Assembly (NCBI GenBank): GCA_022750195.1
Contig: JAKIWE010000001.1
Coordinates: forward strand, 742,672-806,671
Direction: 5' to 3'
Length of the DNA: 64,000 nucleotides
From: Thermoplasmata archaeon
GTDB taxonomy: Archaea; Thermoplasmatota; Thermoplasmata; Lutacidiplasmatales; UBA184
Both the position numbers and the translations under genes were made by a program. Below, piece after piece: positions 8,418 to 17,241 of the stretch (its first letter is position 1; each line of letters begins with the position of its first letter). The notes beneath the pieces were generated by a model. That model saw only the letters and a program-made list of their open reading frames with translations, was not told the DNA's origin and ran no database searches.

Positions 8418-9350
8418 CTACTGGGGTCGAGGGGCTACCGGCTCCATGATCCGAACGACCGTCCTACGCAAGGCCCCGCCCCGTCGATAGACCAGGTCGA
8501 CGGCGCCGCCGAGCGGAAGTTCGGAGAGCCGCCGCAGCAGGTCCCTCACGGTCGCCGAGCCTTGACCGCCGACCGACAGGATCCGGTCTCCGGGCCGGAG
8601 CCCAGCTTGCTCGGCCGGACTACCGGGAACGACGCTTGCCAGGTCGATCCCCGGCTCGGCCCCCGGAACCGGGGGCGCCATCCCCATGATCCCGAGCCAA
8701 GGGCGTACGACCCGGCCTTGGGTGACGAGCTGGTCGGCGATGCGCCGCACCGTGTTGATCGGCACCGCGAAGCCGACGCCCTGCGCGAACGGGGCCACGG
8801 CGCTGGTGATCCCGATGACGCGACCACGGAGGTCGGCGAGGGGTCCACCGCTGTTCCCCGGGTTGATCGCCGCGTCCGTCTGCAAGAGCCCCTCGAAGAC
8901 GAAGTCGGCCCCCGGCAGCGGGCGGCCGAGCGCGCTGATGACCCCGACCGACGCGGTCGGTCCTCCGGGGAGGCCGAGGGAGTTGCCGACCGCCAGCGCG
9001 AACTGGCCGACCTTGAGCTGGTCGGAGTCACCGAACTCGACGGCCGGCGTGTCGCTCCGGCCGATCCGAAGTACGGCGAGGTCCGTGAGCGGGTCCTCGC
9101 CCAGCCGTTCTCCGGCGACCTCCACTCCCGAGGGGAGCTGGACGCGGACGATCGGGGCACCCCGCACGACGTGGTCGTTCGTGACGACGAGCCCCCGCGC
9201 GTCGATCACCACTCCACTCCCCGAACCTTCGGGCACTCCGCCCCTCATTCCGCGTTGAGGTGCGACCGCTTCGCGCGTGACGCGAACGACGCTCCGGCTC
9301 AGTCGGGCGACGGATTCCGTAAGTTGCGCTTCGACGGCCTCCAGCGACAT
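8418..9350 (-). CDS. HtrA/DegP-like serine protease with one PDZ domain
   Basis: The 310-residue protein has a trypsin-like HtrA domain followed by one PDZ domain (about 215-305). The catalytic triad is visible: His60 in TNDHVV, Asp90 in LTDLAVL and Ser167 in NPGNSGGPL. The substrate loop LGRPLPGADF and the GVGFAVPINTV strand are also family hallmarks. No signal peptide or membrane helix is present, so a cytoplasmic quality-control protease is likely, unlike the anchored bacterial DegP/DegS. The ATG at 9350 has a purine-rich AAGGAAAGGA just upstream; an ATG nine codons further up is possible. It lies about 120 nt from the end of the RFC gene on the same strand. Confidence 0.88.
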   Translation of the reverse strand: MSLEAVEAQLTESVARLSRSVVRVTREAVAPQRGMRGGVPEGSGSGVVIDARGLVVTNDHVVRGAPIVRVQLPSGVEVAGERLGEDPLTDLAVLRIGRSDTPAVEFGDSDQLKVGQFALAVGNSLGLPGGPTASVGVISALGRPLPGADFVFEGLLQTDAAINPGNSGGPLADLRGRVIGITSAVAPFAQGVGFAVPINTVRRIADQLVTQGRVVRPWLGIMGMAPPVPGAEPGIDLASVVPGSPAEQAGLRPGDRILSVGGQGSATVRDLLRRLSELPLGGAVDLVYRRGGALRRTVVRIMEPVAPRPQ

Positions 9351-9472
9351 CGATCCTTTCCTTCCCCGAAGGCCCACCGACGACCGTGTGCCGACGAGAC
9401 ACGGTCGAAGAACGGGAGGGGCATATTGACCGGTCGCACCGAGCCCCGGTCACAATCGCCCTCCGACGACGC

Positions 9473-11191
9473 TCAGCTGCTCCCCAGTCGGCGCTGCCCA
9501 GTACGCGGAGTCGCTCGGGCTCCCTTGCCCCGCGGCGCGCGAACGCCTCGACTCGCGCTCTCGTCGGGCGTCTCGCTCTCCTCAGCCTCCGGAGTTCCGG
9601 AGGACTCCGCGAACAGCCGTGTCACCACCGCTTCCTCCGGTCCGGCGCCAAGGATTACACCGACCTCTTCCGGTGTGAGCTGGAGCTCTCGAACGACACT
9701 GGCGGCCAGCGCGGTGCGCGCGTCGGACCGGCGGCGGCCCCCGCCCTCCCGAGCGAGCGCCTCGAGGAAGGGGAGATAGATCTCAGTGGCCTTGCGGCGG
9801 GAGACGTGGAAACGGGCCCCCGACTTGCCCGCGGCCGACTGCCGGAGCTGCCGCGTGAAACGGGTGCGACCCATCAACGAGAGGAACGAGGGAAAGCCCA
9901 CGGTGGTCTCCCGGGGCGTCCGACCGTCGGCGGCGTACAGCGCGGCCCCGCCCGTGAAGATCTCCGACGCAAAGCTCCAGAGGCCCCAGACGCGGTGACG
10001 CCTCGCACGCGCCAAGGCAAGCTCCGCGCGCCCCAAACTCGTGACCCCGTCCGCCAAGGCCCGGGGGCTCGAGGCGAACCGGATCAGGTTCTCCTCGAAC
10101 CACGGGAACAGATCATCGGGGGTCGTGTCGGAACGGTCCCGGACCTCGACATTTCGGTAGAAGCGAGGCTCCCGGAACACCTCTCCGACGAACCTCCAGA
10201 CGTCCCCGGTGAGGTCCCGACTCGCCAGGAACGCCGCTGCGTGGTCGGGGGGCAGGGCCGCCACGACCTCGAGGTCGTTCAGTGCGCCCCGGACGTCCCC
10301 GAAACTCCGCCGGACGATCCCGTCCAACGCCTCCGGTGAGACGAGGTAGGACTCGTGCAGGATGGTCGACCGCAGCAGGCCCTTGACCTCGGCCGGTTCG
10401 AGTGCGCGGAACCGGATGAGGGTGAGCAGCGCCTTCAGTCCCGGGGCGTTCCGCAGCAAGGGGTCGGAGTCGTTGACGATGAGCAGCACCGGCTGCCGCG
10501 TGTCGCGCACAAGTCGGGCGATCGCTCCGAGTCCCCCGCGGTCCGAGTAATCGGGGGGGCGGGCGTCCGACTTCCAGTCGGCCAAGTCGCGTTGCGCGGG
10601 CGCTAGCTTGCTCCATGCCGCGCGGCCACCGGAGGCGGGGAGGTCGGACCATTCCGTGAACGCCTTCGGCGCCCCCGAGGCGCCCAATCCCCAGGCACGA
10701 TTCACCGCGTCGATTGTGACATAGCGGCTCCGGAGAAAGTCGCGGAGGGTGACGGGCGCCGCCCGATCGGTTCTGACCTCGAGTGCGCGACCGCTCAGGC
10801 TGTCCGCCTCATCGAGGACGATCAAGGTCCTTCCGCCTTCCGCGGGACGCCGGAAGACCCCGTCGTCGCCGAGCGTGGCGGTCAGGGAGGCCCGGCCGGC
10901 GACCTGTTCGATCGCGTGCTGATTCCTCGCGTCCGACGCGTTCATCTCGACGACGGTCCAGCCGTAATCGCGGGCAAGCGCCAAGGCGGCTGTCGTCTTT
11001 CCCACGCCGGGCGGCCCTTCGAGGAGGGCGGCGCGAAAACGGGGTGGGGTCGATCCGGTGCTCCACCGGTCCGCCCACTCCCGGAGCTTCGCAAGGGGCT
11101 CACGATTGCCGGCGATGCCGCTGAGTCGATCCGGGCGAGCCCGCTCGACGAGGGGACGACGATCGGCGGACACGCTCTCGGGCGGGGGCAT
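9473..11191 (-). CDS. rfcL: Replication factor C large subunit with an atypical insertion
   Basis: The 572-residue protein is an AAA+ clamp-loader large subunit that loads the PCNA sliding clamp in archaeal replication. It shows the N-terminal RPDRLSGIAGN motif, Walker A GPPGVGKTT (59-67), EMNASDARN, Walker B LIVLDEADS (123-131), sensor 1 VLLIVNDSDP (about 235-244), and sensor 2 within SFGDVRGALNDLE. The C-terminal collar and a charged Pro/Glu/Arg-rich tail follow. Between Walker B and the usual DRGG-x-x-AI helix (217 onward) there are about 80 extra residues (about 135-215) with the motif RYVTIDAVNRAWG, where family members normally have under ten. The final residues do not form a clear PCNA-binding QxxLxxFF box. 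The start is the first ATG in frame. Confidence 0.85.
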   Translation of the reverse strand: MPPPESVSADRRPLVERARPDRLSGIAGNREPLAKLREWADRWSTGSTPPRFRAALLEGPPGVGKTTAALALARDYGWTVVEMNASDARNQHAIEQVAGRASLTATLGDDGVFRRPAEGGRTLIVLDEADSLSGRALEVRTDRAAPVTLRDFLRSRYVTIDAVNRAWGLGASGAPKAFTEWSDLPASGGRAAWSKLAPAQRDLADWKSDARPPDYSDRGGLGAIARLVRDTRQPVLLIVNDSDPLLRNAPGLKALLTLIRFRALEPAEVKGLLRSTILHESYLVSPEALDGIVRRSFGDVRGALNDLEVVAALPPDHAAAFLASRDLTGDVWRFVGEVFREPRFYRNVEVRDRSDTTPDDLFPWFEENLIRFASSPRALADGVTSLGRAELALARARRHRVWGLWSFASEIFTGGAALYAADGRTPRETTVGFPSFLSLMGRTRFTRQLRQSAAGKSGARFHVSRRKATEIYLPFLEALAREGGGRRRSDARTALAASVVRELQLTPEEVGVILGAGPEEAVVTRLFAESSGTPEAEESETPDESASRGVRAPRGKGARATPRTGQRRLGSS

Positions 11192-11412
11192 CGAGCGGAC
11201 GAAGCGCGCGCGCTTATCACCCCGGCACGTCCGGCCCGCCGACGGGCGGGGTCGAGCCGGTACCTCTCTATGGAATCACGAATCCGAACGCCGAACTCGG
11301 AGTACCCCAGGCTTCCCCCGAGCGTGGTTCTGCGCCGAGAGCAGGTACGCGAGCCAACCCATCCACTCTCGGATCGGCTCGGAACCGCCGCCGGGCCGCG
11401 GAGCAGGTGGGA

Positions 11413-12360
11413 ATGAGGTTCCGTAGCCTGCTGAGCGGATTCCCTCCGCTCTCCGAGGTGGGCCTCGATGTAGGGGCGATGCGTGCACAGCGGCCCCCCG
11501 GCGCTGACGCGCTAACGGCCGGTCTCCTCCAAAGGGCCCTCGACCTCGGGATCAACCTCATTGACCTCTCGTCTGGCCCCGACCCGGCGGGCAATCGGGA
11601 GCTGACCGTTCGGGCTCTGTCGGATCGGTTCAGCGACGCCATCACACTAGTCGTGCCCCCCGACTTCGGCCTAGCCCGACCGTCGGCCACAGCAGCACGT
11701 CGGCCCGAGGTTCCCGCCGTGCGTTCCGCATCATTGGCCGGCTCGCCGTCCGCCGTAAGAGAGGCCGGCACGGTGGTGCTGATCCCTTCGCGAGGAAACC
11801 CTCCGGACTCTTCGGCCCCACACCGAGAGCGGTCGGCTCGAACGGAGCGGTTGGACCTCGAGGCGCCAGGCCCCTGGGGGCTCGAGTTGCCGAGTGGCCC
11901 TCCATCGCCCCCGGCGCTAGCCGAAGCGGCGCGTCGGGGAGCCATCCTGGTCCGCTTCGAGGCGAACTTGATCGACCTCGCGAGCTGGAGGGCCGTCGAA
12001 TCGGCCTCCCACGAGAAAGCCCTGCCTCGAGTGATCTCGAATCCCCACGCCGACGGCCGGCTCGACGGAAGCCTGCTCGAGGAAGGCGGACTCGCTCGCC
12101 TCGATCCTCACGGGCCGCCGGACTGGAAGGTGCTGAGGGAGCGCTTGCTCCCGGTGACCAACCTAGGGTTCTTGACCGCGGGCCATCGCCGACCTCTGGC
12201 CGTTGCGGCGGTGCAAGCCCTGCTCGAGTCTCCGAACGTCGCCTCCGTGGTCGTGGCCCCGCGCGCTGTCGAAACGCTCGAGCTCCTGGCAACACCCGAA
12301 TCGTGGGTTCCGTTCGACGAGGAGGAGCGAACCCAGCTCCTCCGCTGGTTCGCCGGGTGA
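11413..12360 (+). CDS. Degenerate aldo/keto reductase-like TIM-barrel protein
   Basis: The protein has 315 residues. ALDLGINLIDLSSGPDPAG near residue 45 resembles the beta2 strand of aldo/keto reductases, which normally reads G-I-N-F-F-D-T-A with the catalytic Asp. Near the C-terminus, PLAVAAVQALLESPNVASVV plus VAPRAVETLELL matches the cofactor-binding strand and helix that close that barrel. The Tyr and Lys of the catalytic tetrad are not evident: the middle (about 95-160) is a low-complexity Pro/Ser/Arg-rich stretch with no recognisable strands. A non-catalytic or diverged AKR is the best reading. The start at 11413 is an ATG; a GTG two codons earlier is equally possible. It is divergent from the RFC gene across about 220 nt. 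Confidence 0.6.
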   Translation: MRFRSLLSGFPPLSEVGLDVGAMRAQRPPGADALTAGLLQRALDLGINLIDLSSGPDPAGNRELTVRALSDRFSDAITLVVPPDFGLARPSATAARRPEVPAVRSASLAGSPSAVREAGTVVLIPSRGNPPDSSAPHRERSARTERLDLEAPGPWGLELPSGPPSPPALAEAARRGAILVRFEANLIDLASWRAVESASHEKALPRVISNPHADGRLDGSLLEEGGLARLDPHGPPDWKVLRERLLPVTNLGFLTAGHRRPLAVAAVQALLESPNVASVVVAPRAVETLELLATPESWVPFDEEERTQLLRWFAG

Positions 12361-12402
12361 ACCTTGGGCCGGGGGTGCCGGCGGATACATTGGCTACAAC
12401 CG

Positions 12403-12452
12403 ACTATAGTGAGGTACGTAGTCAACTATATTCTATACCCAGCTACTATATA
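12403..12452 (+). promoter_or_regulatory. AT-rich promoter/operator region of the pst operon
   Basis: An AT-rich island in GC-rich DNA holds three copies of ACTATA: a perfect 8-bp palindrome ACTATAGT at 12403-12410, CTATATTCTA at 12426-12435, and ACTATATA at 12445-12452. The last is placed as a TATA box for pstS. The 10-mer CTATATTCTA and the 8-mer ACTATATA also occur, on the opposite strand, in the promoter of the PhoU-like regulator gene at 43664-43686. A shared operator is inferred. Confidence 0.5.
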
Positions 12453-12504
12453 CGAACCTTCCCAGTCGTCCGAACGTCGCCGACCCCGGGTCGGTCAGGA
12501 AGCT

Positions 12505-13674
12505 ATGAGCAGCGCAAACGCAAACCCACCGAACGCCGGTGCTCCGTCGGGAACGCCCCCGGGAGACACCATCGTCCGCAAGAAGTCGCGCAAGGGGCCG
12601 ATCATCGCCGTCGTCGTGATCGTGATCATCGTCATCGTCCTCGGTGGCGCGTACGCCGCCGGGTGGCTGACCCCCAAGACCTCGAAGCAGTCTCTCACAG
12701 GCGCTGGGTCGACCTTCGTCTTCCCCCTGATGAGCCAGTGGGAGAGCTCCTACACCACGGCGAACGTGAACTACCAGTCAGTCGGCAGCGGGGCCGGCAT
12801 CCAGCAGATCACCGCCAAGACCGTCGACTTCGGGGCGACCGACGCTCCCCTGAGCGGGACCCAGAAGGCCGCGGCCCCCGGTATCCTGCAGTTCCCTGAG
12901 TCGGCCGGCGCGGTGGCCATCATCTACAACATCCCCGGTGTCACGGCGACGGTGCAGTTCACCGGACCCGTGCTCGCCGCTATCTATCTCGGGAAGATCA
13001 CCCACTGGAACGACCCGGCGATCCAATCGATCCAGGCTTCGGGCGTGACCTTGCCGAGCCAGCCGATCGCTGTCGTGCACCGGTCGGACGGCAGCGGCAC
13101 GTCGTTCGTCTTCACCTCGTATCTTTCGGCAGAGAACACGAGCTGGGCGTCGCAGGTCGGTCACGGGACCTCCGTGAACTGGCCCGTCGGCACTGGAGCG
13201 AAGGGCAGCTCGGCGGTCACCTCCACCGTCCAGACCACGATGGGGGGGATCGGGTACGTCGACCTCGAGTACGCGCTCGTCAACCACGTGACCTACGGGA
13301 CGGTCGAGAACCCGAGCAGTGCGTTCATCACCCCGACGATCGCGTCGGCGGCCTCGGCGATCGCGGACACGAAGTCCACGTTCCCGAACGGTGCCGGGGA
13401 CTGGAGCAACGTGACGATCTTGAACTCGCCGGGTGCCGGCGACTACCCGATCACCACGCTGACCTACCTCGTGTTCTACCAGGACCCGGGCGTGGCGTTC
13501 GGCTCGTCGTACTCGCACGACAAGGCGGCGGCATTGTTCGCGTTCCTCGCGTGGACCCTCACGACCGGCCAGACCTACTCTCAGGCCCTCTACTACGTCC
13601 CGCTCCCGCTGAACATCGTGGCGATCGACACCGCGACCCTGGCCACGATGACGTTCAACGGCGGGGCGATCTGA
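12505..13674 (+). CDS. pstS: Phosphate ABC transporter substrate-binding protein, membrane-anchored
   Basis: This 389-residue protein binds extracellular phosphate for the Pst importer. A short cytoplasmic N-terminus with RKKSRKG precedes an Ile/Val-rich transmembrane anchor (about 34-54). The binding protein domain follows. It shows the PstS hallmarks GAGSTFVFPLMSQW, VNYQSVGSGAGIQQ, FGATDAPLS and HRSDGSGTSFVFT, whose Ser, Asp, Arg and Gly-Ser-Gly-Thr residues contact phosphate. Late segments (GGIGYVDLEYA and LTYLVFYQD) also fit. The ATG at 12505 follows the purine-rich site AGGAAG. It opens a five-gene operon, pstS-pstC-pstA-pstB-phoU. Confidence 0.92.
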   Translation: MSSANANPPNAGAPSGTPPGDTIVRKKSRKGPIIAVVVIVIIVIVLGGAYAAGWLTPKTSKQSLTGAGSTFVFPLMSQWESSYTTANVNYQSVGSGAGIQQITAKTVDFGATDAPLSGTQKAAAPGILQFPESAGAVAIIYNIPGVTATVQFTGPVLAAIYLGKITHWNDPAIQSIQASGVTLPSQPIAVVHRSDGSGTSFVFTSYLSAENTSWASQVGHGTSVNWPVGTGAKGSSAVTSTVQTTMGGIGYVDLEYALVNHVTYGTVENPSSAFITPTIASAASAIADTKSTFPNGAGDWSNVTILNSPGAGDYPITTLTYLVFYQDPGVAFGSSYSHDKAAALFAFLAWTLTTGQTYSQALYYVPLPLNIVAIDTATLATMTFNGGAI

Positions 13675-13703
13675 ACCCCCTGACGTAGGTACGGTCGTGC
13701 GAG

Positions 13704-14678
13704 GTGACGAACCTTTTCTCCGGCGGGAGGCCCCCGCGCCGCGGGGGCCGCCCCACCCATATCGGTGACCGTATCTTCTCTAGTTTCGTCGCCGTCGTCG
13801 GGCTCGGCGTCCTCGCCCTGGTCGGGGTCTTCGTTCTCGTCCTCCTCAACGGAGCGCGGCCCAGCCTCCTCCAGTTCGGCGGATCGTACTTCGTAACTGC
13901 GACCTGGGACCCGCCGCACCAAATTTTCGGGGTCGCCTTCGCCATCGAAGGCACCCTCGTCACCTCCGCCGTCGCGCTCCTGATCGCCATCCCGTTAAGC
14001 CTAGGGGCCGCGATCTTTCTCTCCGAGCACGCGCCCGGCTGGCTGCGGGACCCGATCGGCTACGTGATCGAGCTGCTCGCGGCCGTGCCTTCGGTCGTCT
14101 ACGGATTTTGGGGCTTCGCCGTCCTCGTCCCCGTCATGCGTTCGAGCATCGAGCCGGGCCTTCGAAGCGTCTTCGGTTGGACCCAGTTGTTCAACCCGTC
14201 GTCCGCCGGTCACGGGGACGTGTTCACCGCGAGCGTCGTGCTGGCGATCATGGTCATTCCGACGATCTCCGCCATCTCCCGCGAATCCCTCGCCGCGGTC
14301 CCGCGCGAGCAGCGCGAGGCCGCTCTCAGCCTGGGCGCGACCAAGTGGGAGACGACCCGCCTCGCCGTTCTGAAGTACGCTCGCACGGGGATCATCGGCG
14401 GGGTCATCCTCGGGCTGGGGCGAGCCATCGGCGAAACGATGGCGGTCACGATGACGATCGGCAACCGTGACGCGATCTTCACCTCCCTCCTCGCCCAGGG
14501 CCAGACCCTCGCCTCCCTGATCGCCAACGAGTTCACGGAGGCGACCGGAACCCTCTACCCGAGCGCCCTGATCGAGGCCGGCCTCGTCCTTCTGCTCATC
14601 ACGCTGGCCGTCAATGTCGTGGCACGACTGCTCGTCTGGCGCGTCACCCGCTCGGGCGCCGTGGCGGGGGGTGCCTGA
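13704..14678 (+). CDS. pstC: Phosphate ABC transporter permease PstC
   Basis: The 324-residue membrane protein has about six hydrophobic helices. The first lies at about 26-48, and the conserved permease core follows from about 80. The segment SLAAVPREQREAALSLGATKWET is the EAA-type loop that docks with the ATPase PstB. GRAIGETMAVTMTIGN is typical of PstC. Translation starts with GTG at 13704, 30 nt after pstS. It ends in a TGATG overlap with pstA, which suggests translational coupling. Together with PstA it forms the phosphate channel. Confidence 0.92.
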   Translation: MTNLFSGGRPPRRGGRPTHIGDRIFSSFVAVVGLGVLALVGVFVLVLLNGARPSLLQFGGSYFVTATWDPPHQIFGVAFAIEGTLVTSAVALLIAIPLSLGAAIFLSEHAPGWLRDPIGYVIELLAAVPSVVYGFWGFAVLVPVMRSSIEPGLRSVFGWTQLFNPSSAGHGDVFTASVVLAIMVIPTISAISRESLAAVPREQREAALSLGATKWETTRLAVLKYARTGIIGGVILGLGRAIGETMAVTMTIGNRDAIFTSLLAQGQTLASLIANEFTEATGTLYPSALIEAGLVLLLITLAVNVVARLLVWRVTRSGAVAGGA

Positions 14679-15562
14679 TGGCGTCGCCGCGAATCCGGAA
14701 CCTGGTGAACTGGATCTTCGCTGGCCTTTCCCTTGCGTGCGTCGGGGTCGTCCTGATCCCGCTGGTCAGCATCCTGTACACGGCGTTGGTGAACGGAGGG
14801 GGCGTGATCAGCGTCCACTTCCTCACCGCGGGACTCCCGCCCGGGTTGTGCCAACGGAGCTCCGGCGCCTCGTGCCCGATCGGCGGGATCGGCCCCTTGA
14901 TCGGAGGAACGCTGGTCCTTGTGGCCCTCGCCTCGGCGATGGCCGTCCCCCTCGGGATCTTGGTGGGCATCTTCACGAGCGAGTACGGCGGGTACGGCGT
15001 CGGCAAGGCCGTCAGCTTCTTCACCGACGTGATGACCGGCCTACCGTCGATCGTTGTGGGGGTCTTCGTGTACGGCCTGTTCGTCCTCTACTATCCGACC
15101 ATCGTCTTCAGCGCCATCACGGGATCGATCGCGTTGGCGATCATCATGGTCCCCATCGTCGCCCGGACGAGCGAGGAGTCGCTCCGGGCGGTCCCGCACG
15201 CGATCCGGGAGGCGACGCTGGGCCTGGGGATCCCGAAGTACCGCGGGATCCTCCGGGTCGTCCTGCCTTCGGCGCTCCCCGCCGTACTGACCGGGGCCTT
15301 GCTCGCTGTGATGCGCGCCGGCGGGGAGGCGGCCCCGCTGCTGCTCACGGCGTTCGGGAACCGATTCGGCTTCGTCGGGTTCGGCCAGCCGGTGGGCGCC
15401 ATTCCCCCGATCATCTTCGAGTACGGTCAAGCCGGTCCCGGCAGCAATTGGCAAGCGGACGCCTGGGGTGGGGCGCTAATCCTCATCGTGCTTATGCTCG
15501 GAATCTCGGTCCTCGCGCGTCTCGTCCTTCGGAACCGGTTCCGCGCCTTCGCGGGGGGATGA
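14678..15562 (+). CDS. pstA: Phosphate ABC transporter permease PstA
   Basis: The 294-residue second channel subunit begins at the ATG overlapping the pstC stop codon. About six membrane helices are visible. LIGGTLVLVALASAMAVPLG is the conserved start of the permease core, and TGLPSIVVGVFVYGLFV and ARTSEESLRAVPHAIREATL follow; the latter is the EAA loop contacting PstB. MRAGGEAAPLLLTAFGN matches the PstA signature. The stop codon lies at the pstA/pstB junction, where the pstB reading frame continues in the same frame with no standard start codon. Confidence 0.92.
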   Translation: MASPRIRNLVNWIFAGLSLACVGVVLIPLVSILYTALVNGGGVISVHFLTAGLPPGLCQRSSGASCPIGGIGPLIGGTLVLVALASAMAVPLGILVGIFTSEYGGYGVGKAVSFFTDVMTGLPSIVVGVFVYGLFVLYYPTIVFSAITGSIALAIIMVPIVARTSEESLRAVPHAIREATLGLGIPKYRGILRVVLPSALPAVLTGALLAVMRAGGEAAPLLLTAFGNRFGFVGFGQPVGAIPPIIFEYGQAGPGSNWQADAWGGALILIVLMLGISVLARLVLRNRFRAFAGG

Positions 15563-15568
15563 AGAGCC

Positions 15569-16321
15569 CTGCCGCCCAAGCTCGAGACGGACCACCTCAG
15601 TGCCTTCTACGCGAAGAAGGAGGCGATCCACGACGTCACCATCGCCTTCCCGCCGAACACGGTCACGGCCATCATCGGCCCGTCCGGGTGCGGCAAGTCG
15701 ACCCTCATCCGGTGCTTGAACCGGATGCACGAGGTGACGCCGAAGGCGACCACCACCGGGGAGATCCGGCTCGACGGGGAGGAGATCCACGCCCTCGATC
15801 CGGTCGCGGTCCGTCGACGGATCGGGATGGTCTTCCAGAAGGCGAACCCGTTTCCGACGATGTCGGTCTACCAGAACGTCTCCGCCGGCCTTCGGCTCAA
15901 CGGGGTGCGCGACCGGGCCGAGCTCGACGAGGCGGTCGTTCGGAGCCTGAAGCAGGCGGCGCTGTGGGAGGAGGTCAAGGACAATCTGGACGGGCCGGGG
16001 ATCCGGCTCTCCGGAGGGCAGCAACAACGGCTGTGCATCGCCCGGGCGCTTGCCGTCCAGCCGGAGGTCATCCTCATGGACGAGCCGTGCAGTGCGCTCG
16101 ACCCGATCGCCACGGCGAAGATCGAGGACCTGATCTTCGACCTGAAGCAGAGCTACACGGTGGTCATCGTGACGCACAACATGCAGCAGGCCGCGCGGGT
16201 CGCCGAATGGACGGCCTTCATGTACCTCGGCAAGCTCATCGAATTCGACAACACGAAGAAGATGTTCGAGTCGCCGACGGAGAAATTGACGGAGGGGTAC
16301 ATCACGGGGAGGTTCGGGTAG
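15569..16321 (+). CDS. pstB: Phosphate ABC transporter ATPase PstB (start codon unclear)
   Basis: The 250-residue ATPase energises phosphate import. It has Walker [11 protein letters not shown]-loop [13 protein letters not shown], signature [16 protein letters not shown], Walker [14 protein letters not shown] and the H-loop [12 protein letters not shown]. The conserved N-terminal part ([20 protein letters not shown]) is encoded directly after the pstA stop and in the same frame, with no ATG, GTG or TTG. An ATG at 15559, overlapping the pstA stop, gives MKSPAAQ and is one nucleotide out of frame; removing one C near 15575 would restore a normal start. A CTG at 15569 is the only near-standard in-frame start. 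An assembly error, a rare start codon or frameshifting would each explain this. Confidence 0.88.
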   Translation: MPPKLETDHLSAFYAKKEAIHDVTIAFPPNTVTAIIGPSGCGKSTLIRCLNRMHEVTPKATTTGEIRLDGEEIHALDPVAVRRRIGMVFQKANPFPTMSVYQNVSAGLRLNGVRDRAELDEAVVRSLKQAALWEEVKDNLDGPGIRLSGGQQQRLCIARALAVQPEVILMDEPCSALDPIATAKIEDLIFDLKQSYTVVIVTHNMQQAARVAEWTAFMYLGKLIEFDNTKKMFESPTEKLTEGYITGRFG

Positions 16322-17013
16322 TGTCGCCCGCGACCGAGCGGAAGGCTCTCTCCGAGGGGCTCGACAAGCTTCGGGAGAACATGACCACGCTCGCCGAGCT
16401 CGCCCAGCTCGCCATCCGCAAGGCCACCGACGTGCTCGAGCACGACGGCGACTCTGACTCGTCGGCCGTCTTCACTCTCGACCAGGAGATCTTCGGCCTC
16501 CGCGAGGAGACCGTAAAGTCGTGCGTCGACCTGATCGCCTTGCACGCTCCCGTCGCCCGTGACCTGCGGCGCATCACCACGTCGCTCGAGATCACCACGG
16601 ACCTCGACCGGATCGGACGTTACTCCCGAGACATCGTCGAGTCGGCGACGCGCATCCACGAGGCCGCCAAGGACGGCCTCCCGCAACTCCCGAAGGTGCA
16701 CCGGATGAGCGAGCTCACGATCCAGATGGTCGACACGGCGATCCGGGCGTTCGTCGAGGGGGATGCGGAGTCCGTCCGGAACATCATCCAGGCCGACGAC
16801 GCGGTGGACTCGCTCCACGACCAGGTGTTCCTCGACGTGGTAGACCAGATGGCGGACCGATCTCTCTCCCCGACGGTCGGCGCCCAGTACATCCTGATCA
16901 ACCGCTACCTCGAGCGGATCTCCGACCACGCCGTCAACATCGGCCAGCACGTGATCTACATGGTCACGGGGCGCCGCCCGTGGCGCCCACTTTCGCAGAA
17001 GCGAGAGAACTGA
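16321..17013 (+). CDS. phoU: PhoU phosphate signalling protein
   Basis: The 230-residue all-helical protein starts at a GTG overlapping the pstB stop codon. Two repeats of the PhoU three-helix domain are visible: LDKLRENMTTLAELAQLAI with ARDLRRITTSLEITTDLDRIG in the first, and MSELTIQMVDTAIRAFVEGD with INRYLERISDHAVNIGQHV in the second. The E-x-x-x-D/E-R-I-G/S-D motifs are the family's metal-binding signatures. PhoU proteins damp the activity of the Pst transporter when phosphate is plentiful. Its place as last gene of the pst operon is standard. A longer PhoU-like protein with a DNA-binding domain lies at 42449-43621. Confidence 0.92.
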   Translation: MSPATERKALSEGLDKLRENMTTLAELAQLAIRKATDVLEHDGDSDSSAVFTLDQEIFGLREETVKSCVDLIALHAPVARDLRRITTSLEITTDLDRIGRYSRDIVESATRIHEAAKDGLPQLPKVHRMSELTIQMVDTAIRAFVEGDAESVRNIIQADDAVDSLHDQVFLDVVDQMADRSLSPTVGAQYILINRYLERISDHAVNIGQHVIYMVTGRRPWRPLSQKREN

Positions 17014-17040
17014 GCCGCGCGGCGGCGCCCGTCGGTGGTT

Positions 17041-17241
17041 CTAGCTTTCGAACTCGAAGTAGATCTTCACCGTCGCGTGGTAGCTGGAGATCTTCTGCCC
17101 GGCGATCTGCCCCTCAAGCTCCGTCACCCGGAACCACTTCAGGTTCCGGACGGTCTTGGCGGCCGTCGTCACCGCGTTCTCCGCCGCTTTCGCAAAGCTC
17201 TGCTCGGACGTACCCACGACCTCGGTCACTTTCTGAACCAT
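17041..17241 (-). CDS. Dodecin flavin-binding protein
   Basis: This 66-residue protein reads MVQKVTEVVGTSEQSFAKAA, then ENAVTTAAKTVRNLKWFRVT, then a strand ELEGQIAGQKISSYHATVKI. It matches dodecins along its whole length: the EVVGTS start, the single helix with A-x(3)-A-x-K-T-x-x-N-L, and the Trp that stacks on the flavin in NLKWF. Dodecins form hollow dodecamers that store or buffer flavins (riboflavin in halophilic archaea). The gene converges on phoU with a 27-nt gap and has a purine-rich leader. Length and sequence are fully typical. Confidence 0.92.
   Translation of the reverse strand: MVQKVTEVVGTSEQSFAKAAENAVTTAAKTVRNLKWFRVTELEGQIAGQKISSYHATVKIYFEFES

Noticed and set aside
14614-17013. 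Very long open frame over pstA and pstB
   Set aside because: It is an Arg/Pro/Gly-rich shadow of the pst genes; only its last part, in the phoU frame, is real coding sequence.
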